Below are positions 4,716-6,579 of a stretch of DNA of 6,579 nt, piece by piece. The position numbers and the translations under genes were made by a program. The first letter of the stretch is position 1, and each line of letters starts with the position of its first letter. Source of the stretch: an uncultured cyanobacterium. Lineage in GTDB: Bacteria > Cyanobacteriota > Vampirovibrionia > Gastranaerophilales > Gastranaerophilaceae. The notes under the pieces are model-generated. The model saw nothing but the letters and a program-made list of their open reading frames with translations, was not told where the DNA came from and did no database searches. Location: assembly GCA_945836835.1 (NCBI GenBank), contig CAMAML010000070.1, forward strand, positions 1-6,579, read 5' to 3'.

Positions 4716-5522
4716 ATGAACAAAAAGATTGGTTTTATCGGGTGCGGGAAAATGGCAAGTGCCATTATTAAAGGGGTTTCAAGCTCTTGTATGGCAAAAT
4801 CGCTTGAGATTAAGGGTTCGGAAGTGAACCGTGAAATAGCGGAGCTTGCCTCATCTAGGCTCAAAATCCCCGTAATATCCGACAACAGAACCCTAGCCAA
4901 AGAAAGCGACGTAATCGTTATTGCGACAAAACCAAACTATGTCCAAGGAGTTTTGGAAGAAATTCAATCAGAATTGACTGACGACAAACTGGTTGTGTCG
5001 ATTGCGGCGGGGGTTAGCACAAAGAAAATTTCAAAAATTATAGGCAAGCACCGAGTTGTCCGAGTTATGCCGAACACCCCGGCTCTTGTCAAAGAAGGGA
5101 TGAGCGGTGTTTGCAGGGGCGAATTTGCGAAAGATGAGGATGTCGAATTTGTCATGGAAATGCTTTCATCCATCGGGAAGTGTATAGAGGTTTCGGAAAG
5201 TCAAATCGATATTGTAACGGCGATTTCGGGGTCCGGACCCGCTTTTTTCTACAAGGTTATCGAAGATATGGCTCGTGCGGGCGAAAAATTGGGGCTTGAA
5301 TACGAAAAATCGCTTCAGCTCGCGACCCAAACCGCGATAGGTTCTGCCCGTATGGTCGAAAACAGGGGCGAAATTCCGCTCCAAACGTTGATTGATAACG
5401 TTGCGACAAAGGGCGGGTGTACGTTCGTCGGGATTTCCGTGATGAACGAGCAAAATTCGGACAAGCTCTTCTTTGACATTATCGAAAAAACAGCCGTCAA
5501 AGCAAACGAGCTGGGTAAATAA
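4716..5522 (+). CDS. proC: pyrroline-5-carboxylate reductase (268 aa)
   Basis: A cytosolic enzyme that reduces 1-pyrroline-5-carboxylate to L-proline with NAD(P)H, the last step of proline synthesis. Seen: N-terminal Rossmann motif KIGFIGCGKMASAI (4-17), VIVIATKPNYV (66-76) where the cofactor site closes, VVSIAAGVS (93-101), RVMPNTPALVKEG (116-128), and the C-terminal dimerisation/substrate domain with AISGSGPAFFYKVIEDMA (169-186), GLEYEKSLQLATQT (193-206) and NVATKGGCTFVGISVMNE (228-245). In that last block, the family's usual S-P-G-G-T-T is T-K-G-G-C-T, a modest deviation. Length is normal. I chose ATG 4716 because GAGG (4703-4706) lies 9 nt upstream and MNKKIGF is the standard start; the in-frame ATG 4692 has no Shine-Dalgarno and would include it. 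Single-gene unit with its own terminator. Confidence 0.95.
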   Translation: MNKKIGFIGCGKMASAIIKGVSSSCMAKSLEIKGSEVNREIAELASSRLKIPVISDNRTLAKESDVIVIATKPNYVQGVLEEIQSELTDDKLVVSIAAGVSTKKISKIIGKHRVVRVMPNTPALVKEGMSGVCRGEFAKDEDVEFVMEMLSSIGKCIEVSESQIDIVTAISGSGPAFFYKVIEDMARAGEKLGLEYEKSLQLATQTAIGSARMVENRGEIPLQTLIDNVATKGGCTFVGISVMNEQNSDKLFFDIIEKTAVKANELGK

Positions 5523-5553
5523 ATTTCTATTTTATGTTTTTTATCTTGTATTT

Positions 5554-5588
5554 TGCACCGAAAGACTAATTCTTAGGTGCATTTTTCT
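5554..5588 (+). terminator. intrinsic terminator of proC
   Basis: TGCACC (5554-5559) pairs with GGTGCA (5576-5581), with an inner AAGA/TCTT stem (5562-5565 with 5571-5574), followed at once by five Ts. It lies about 30 nt past the proC stop and separates it from the response regulator gene. Confidence 0.75.
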
Positions 5589-5687
5589 TATAAGGCTTAA
5601 TAATATTGTACACATGGCTAATAGACCTCTTCGTCGGCTTTGTATTTAATATACTTGTAGCAAATGAGCAAAAGAAAGGATTAAAAT

Positions 5688-6389
5688 ATGTTAAGAACTC
5701 CCGAAACAAAAGAAAAATCCTCAGACAAGAAAACTATCTCAATAGCGATTATCGAAGATTTTAAACTTACCCGAGTGGGCTTAAGGTGTGCATTGAACAC
5801 GAACGACGACATGCACGTAATCATCGAGGCGGAAAATGCAACGGACGGGTTACGGCAAATGGAAAGAAACCAACCCGACGTTGTACTTATGGATTTGGGG
5901 TTGCCCGGCATGAACGGTATCGAGGCAACGATTAAGGTCAAGAGCATGCTCCCCGCAACAAAAGTTATTGCACTGACTTCGCACGACAGAGAGGAAGAAG
6001 TTGTTGCTGCGTTAAGTTCGGGTGCAAGTGCGTATTGCCTCAAAGATATTGATCCCGACAAGCTCGCAAACGTCGTAAGAGATGTTGCCGAAGGGGTTTG
6101 CTGGATTGACCCGATGGTCGCACAGCTGGCACTTAATTCTTTCCCGAAAGTTGAAAATATCGGATTTTTGCCGAAGAAAAATCAGGGTGAAGGAAGAGTA
6201 CCTTTGACCGAGAGAGAATATGAAGTTTTAAAACACCTCGTAAGCGGAAAGAGCAACACCGAAATTGCAAAAGAATTAATCGTCAGCGTTCACACCGCAA
6301 AAGCTCATGTTTGCTCGATTTTACAGAAAATGTGCGTAAACGACAGAGTTCAAGCTGCGGTTAAAGCAGTTAAAGAAGGTATGGTGTAA
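5688..6389 (+). CDS. NarL/FixJ-family two-component response regulator (233 aa)
   Basis: A cytosolic transcription factor switched by phosphorylation. After a 15-residue charged N-terminal extension comes the receiver domain (about 17-135): acidic pair E23-D24, phosphoacceptor D69 in LMDLGLPG, T97 in ALTS and K119 in CLKD, so all catalytic residues are present. A linker of about 35 residues (LNSFPKVENIGF and a basic patch) leads to the LuxR-type helix-turn-helix (about 172-233): LTEREYEVLKHLVSGKSNTE, then IAKELIVSVHTAKAHV and the closing DRVQAAVKAVKEGMV. The HTH resembles cyanobacterial NarL-type regulators. No histidine kinase is adjacent, so it is an orphan here and its signal and targets are unknown. 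AAAGGA (5675-5680) lies 7 nt before the ATG. The gene is flanked by terminators on both sides, so it is transcribed alone. Confidence 0.93.
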   Translation: MLRTPETKEKSSDKKTISIAIIEDFKLTRVGLRCALNTNDDMHVIIEAENATDGLRQMERNQPDVVLMDLGLPGMNGIEATIKVKSMLPATKVIALTSHDREEEVVAALSSGASAYCLKDIDPDKLANVVRDVAEGVCWIDPMVAQLALNSFPKVENIGFLPKKNQGEGRVPLTEREYEVLKHLVSGKSNTEIAKELIVSVHTAKAHVCSILQKMCVNDRVQAAVKAVKEGMV

Positions 6390-6411
6390 TTCAATCTCAC
6401 ATAATTACGGA

Positions 6412-6456
6412 GGTGCGGGAAAAGCGTAGCTTTTCCCGCACCCGGTTTTTTATTTT
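6412..6456 (+). terminator. strong intrinsic terminator of the response regulator gene
   Basis: A perfect 14-bp stem, GGTGCGGGAAAAGC (6412-6425) with GCTTTTCCCGCACC (6429-6442), closes a GTA loop and is followed by a long T-rich tract (6446-6456). It starts 22 nt past the stop codon. This is the strongest terminator in the window. Confidence 0.93.
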
Positions 6457-6480
6457 TCGTAATACTTCCGCCAAAACCGA

Positions 6481-6509
6481 TAGACAGCGAGCTTCCTTTA
6501 TGCTATGCT
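6481..6509 (+). promoter_or_regulatory. promoter for a gene starting beyond the window
   Basis: TAGACA (6481-6486) and TATGCT (6504-6509) are 17 nt apart, and TGC immediately before the -10 makes it an extended -10 (TGnTATGCT). It lies after the terminator and before a Shine-Dalgarno at the window's end, so it should drive the next gene. Confidence 0.55.
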
Positions 6510-6534
6510 CTAAAGAGTTAAGACGAACAAACGG

Positions 6535-6559
6535 TTTAAAGAAGAGATTAATCTTTAAA
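6535..6559. repeat. 8-bp inverted repeat in the leader of the next gene
   Basis: TTTAAAGA (6535-6542) and TCTTTAAA (6552-6559) form a perfect inverted repeat with a 9-nt gap. It is downstream of the extended -10 promoter and just before the Shine-Dalgarno, and so could be an operator or a weak leader hairpin. Confidence 0.35.
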
Positions 6560-6567
6560 TTACGCAT

Positions 6568-6573
6568 AAGGAG
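6568..6573 (+). promoter_or_regulatory. Shine-Dalgarno of a gene starting just outside the window
   Basis: AAGGAG is followed by six bases to the end of the window, the spacing expected for a start codon at the very next base. Nothing can be said about the product. Confidence 0.6.
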
Positions 6574-6579
6574 CAATTA

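Noticed and set aside
4685..5500. Minus-strand open frames opposite proC
   Set aside because: They are antisense shadows of a complete ProC and show no family similarity.
5681..6061. 126-aa minus-strand open frame opposite the response regulator
   Set aside because: It mirrors the receiver domain coding strand and has no ribosome binding site or recognisable domain.

Overview
The window looks like chromosomal DNA from a gut-type, non-photosynthetic relative of cyanobacteria (Gastranaerophilales / Vampirovibrionia, formerly Melainabacteria). This is an inference. It rests on two proteins with the prepilin leader F-T-L-A-E-(V/I)-L-I-T-L-G-V-I-G-V-V-A-A-V-T-M-P-T-L, which I associate with large paralogous families in that group. 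The AT-rich intergenic DNA and the cyanobacterial flavour of the NarL-type regulator agree with it. No 16S or other decisive marker is present.

Layout. Bases 1-332 are non-coding: a sigma70-type promoter whose -10 overlaps a perfect 14-bp palindrome, then a leader of about 280 nt carrying a REP-like imperfect inverted repeat. A short pseudopilin-like gene follows (333-1040), then folC (1091-2284). Bases 2285-2664 contain the antisense remnant of an XRE regulator, a 14-bp direct repeat, a long hairpin and a terminator. An intact XRE-family regulator (2665-2985, minus strand, TTG start) is divergent from a second, larger pseudopilin (3126-4280) with a lectin-like C-terminal domain. Convergent to that is rpmH (4466-4618, minus, too short for most ORF cut-offs). 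proC (4716-5522) has its own terminator. A NarL/FixJ response regulator (5688-6389) ends at a very strong terminator, and the last 120 bases carry a promoter and a Shine-Dalgarno for a gene starting just beyond the window.

How the genes fit together. folC (folate polyglutamylation), proC (proline synthesis) and rpmH (ribosomal protein L34) are core housekeeping genes, each apparently in its own transcription unit. The accessory layer is the two exported pilin-like proteins and the XRE regulator that shares an intergenic region with one of them. The most interesting observation is the last ~27 variable codons of the larger pilin. They are rich in NNY codons, depleted in adenine, lie between conserved-looking YYWSSSE and KSLCVGD segments, and are followed by a hairpin 3 nt past the stop codon. 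This is what the variable region of a diversity-generating retroelement target looks like, although no reverse transcriptase or template repeat is in the window. A second oddity is a 43-bp terminator present in two identical copies, loop included.
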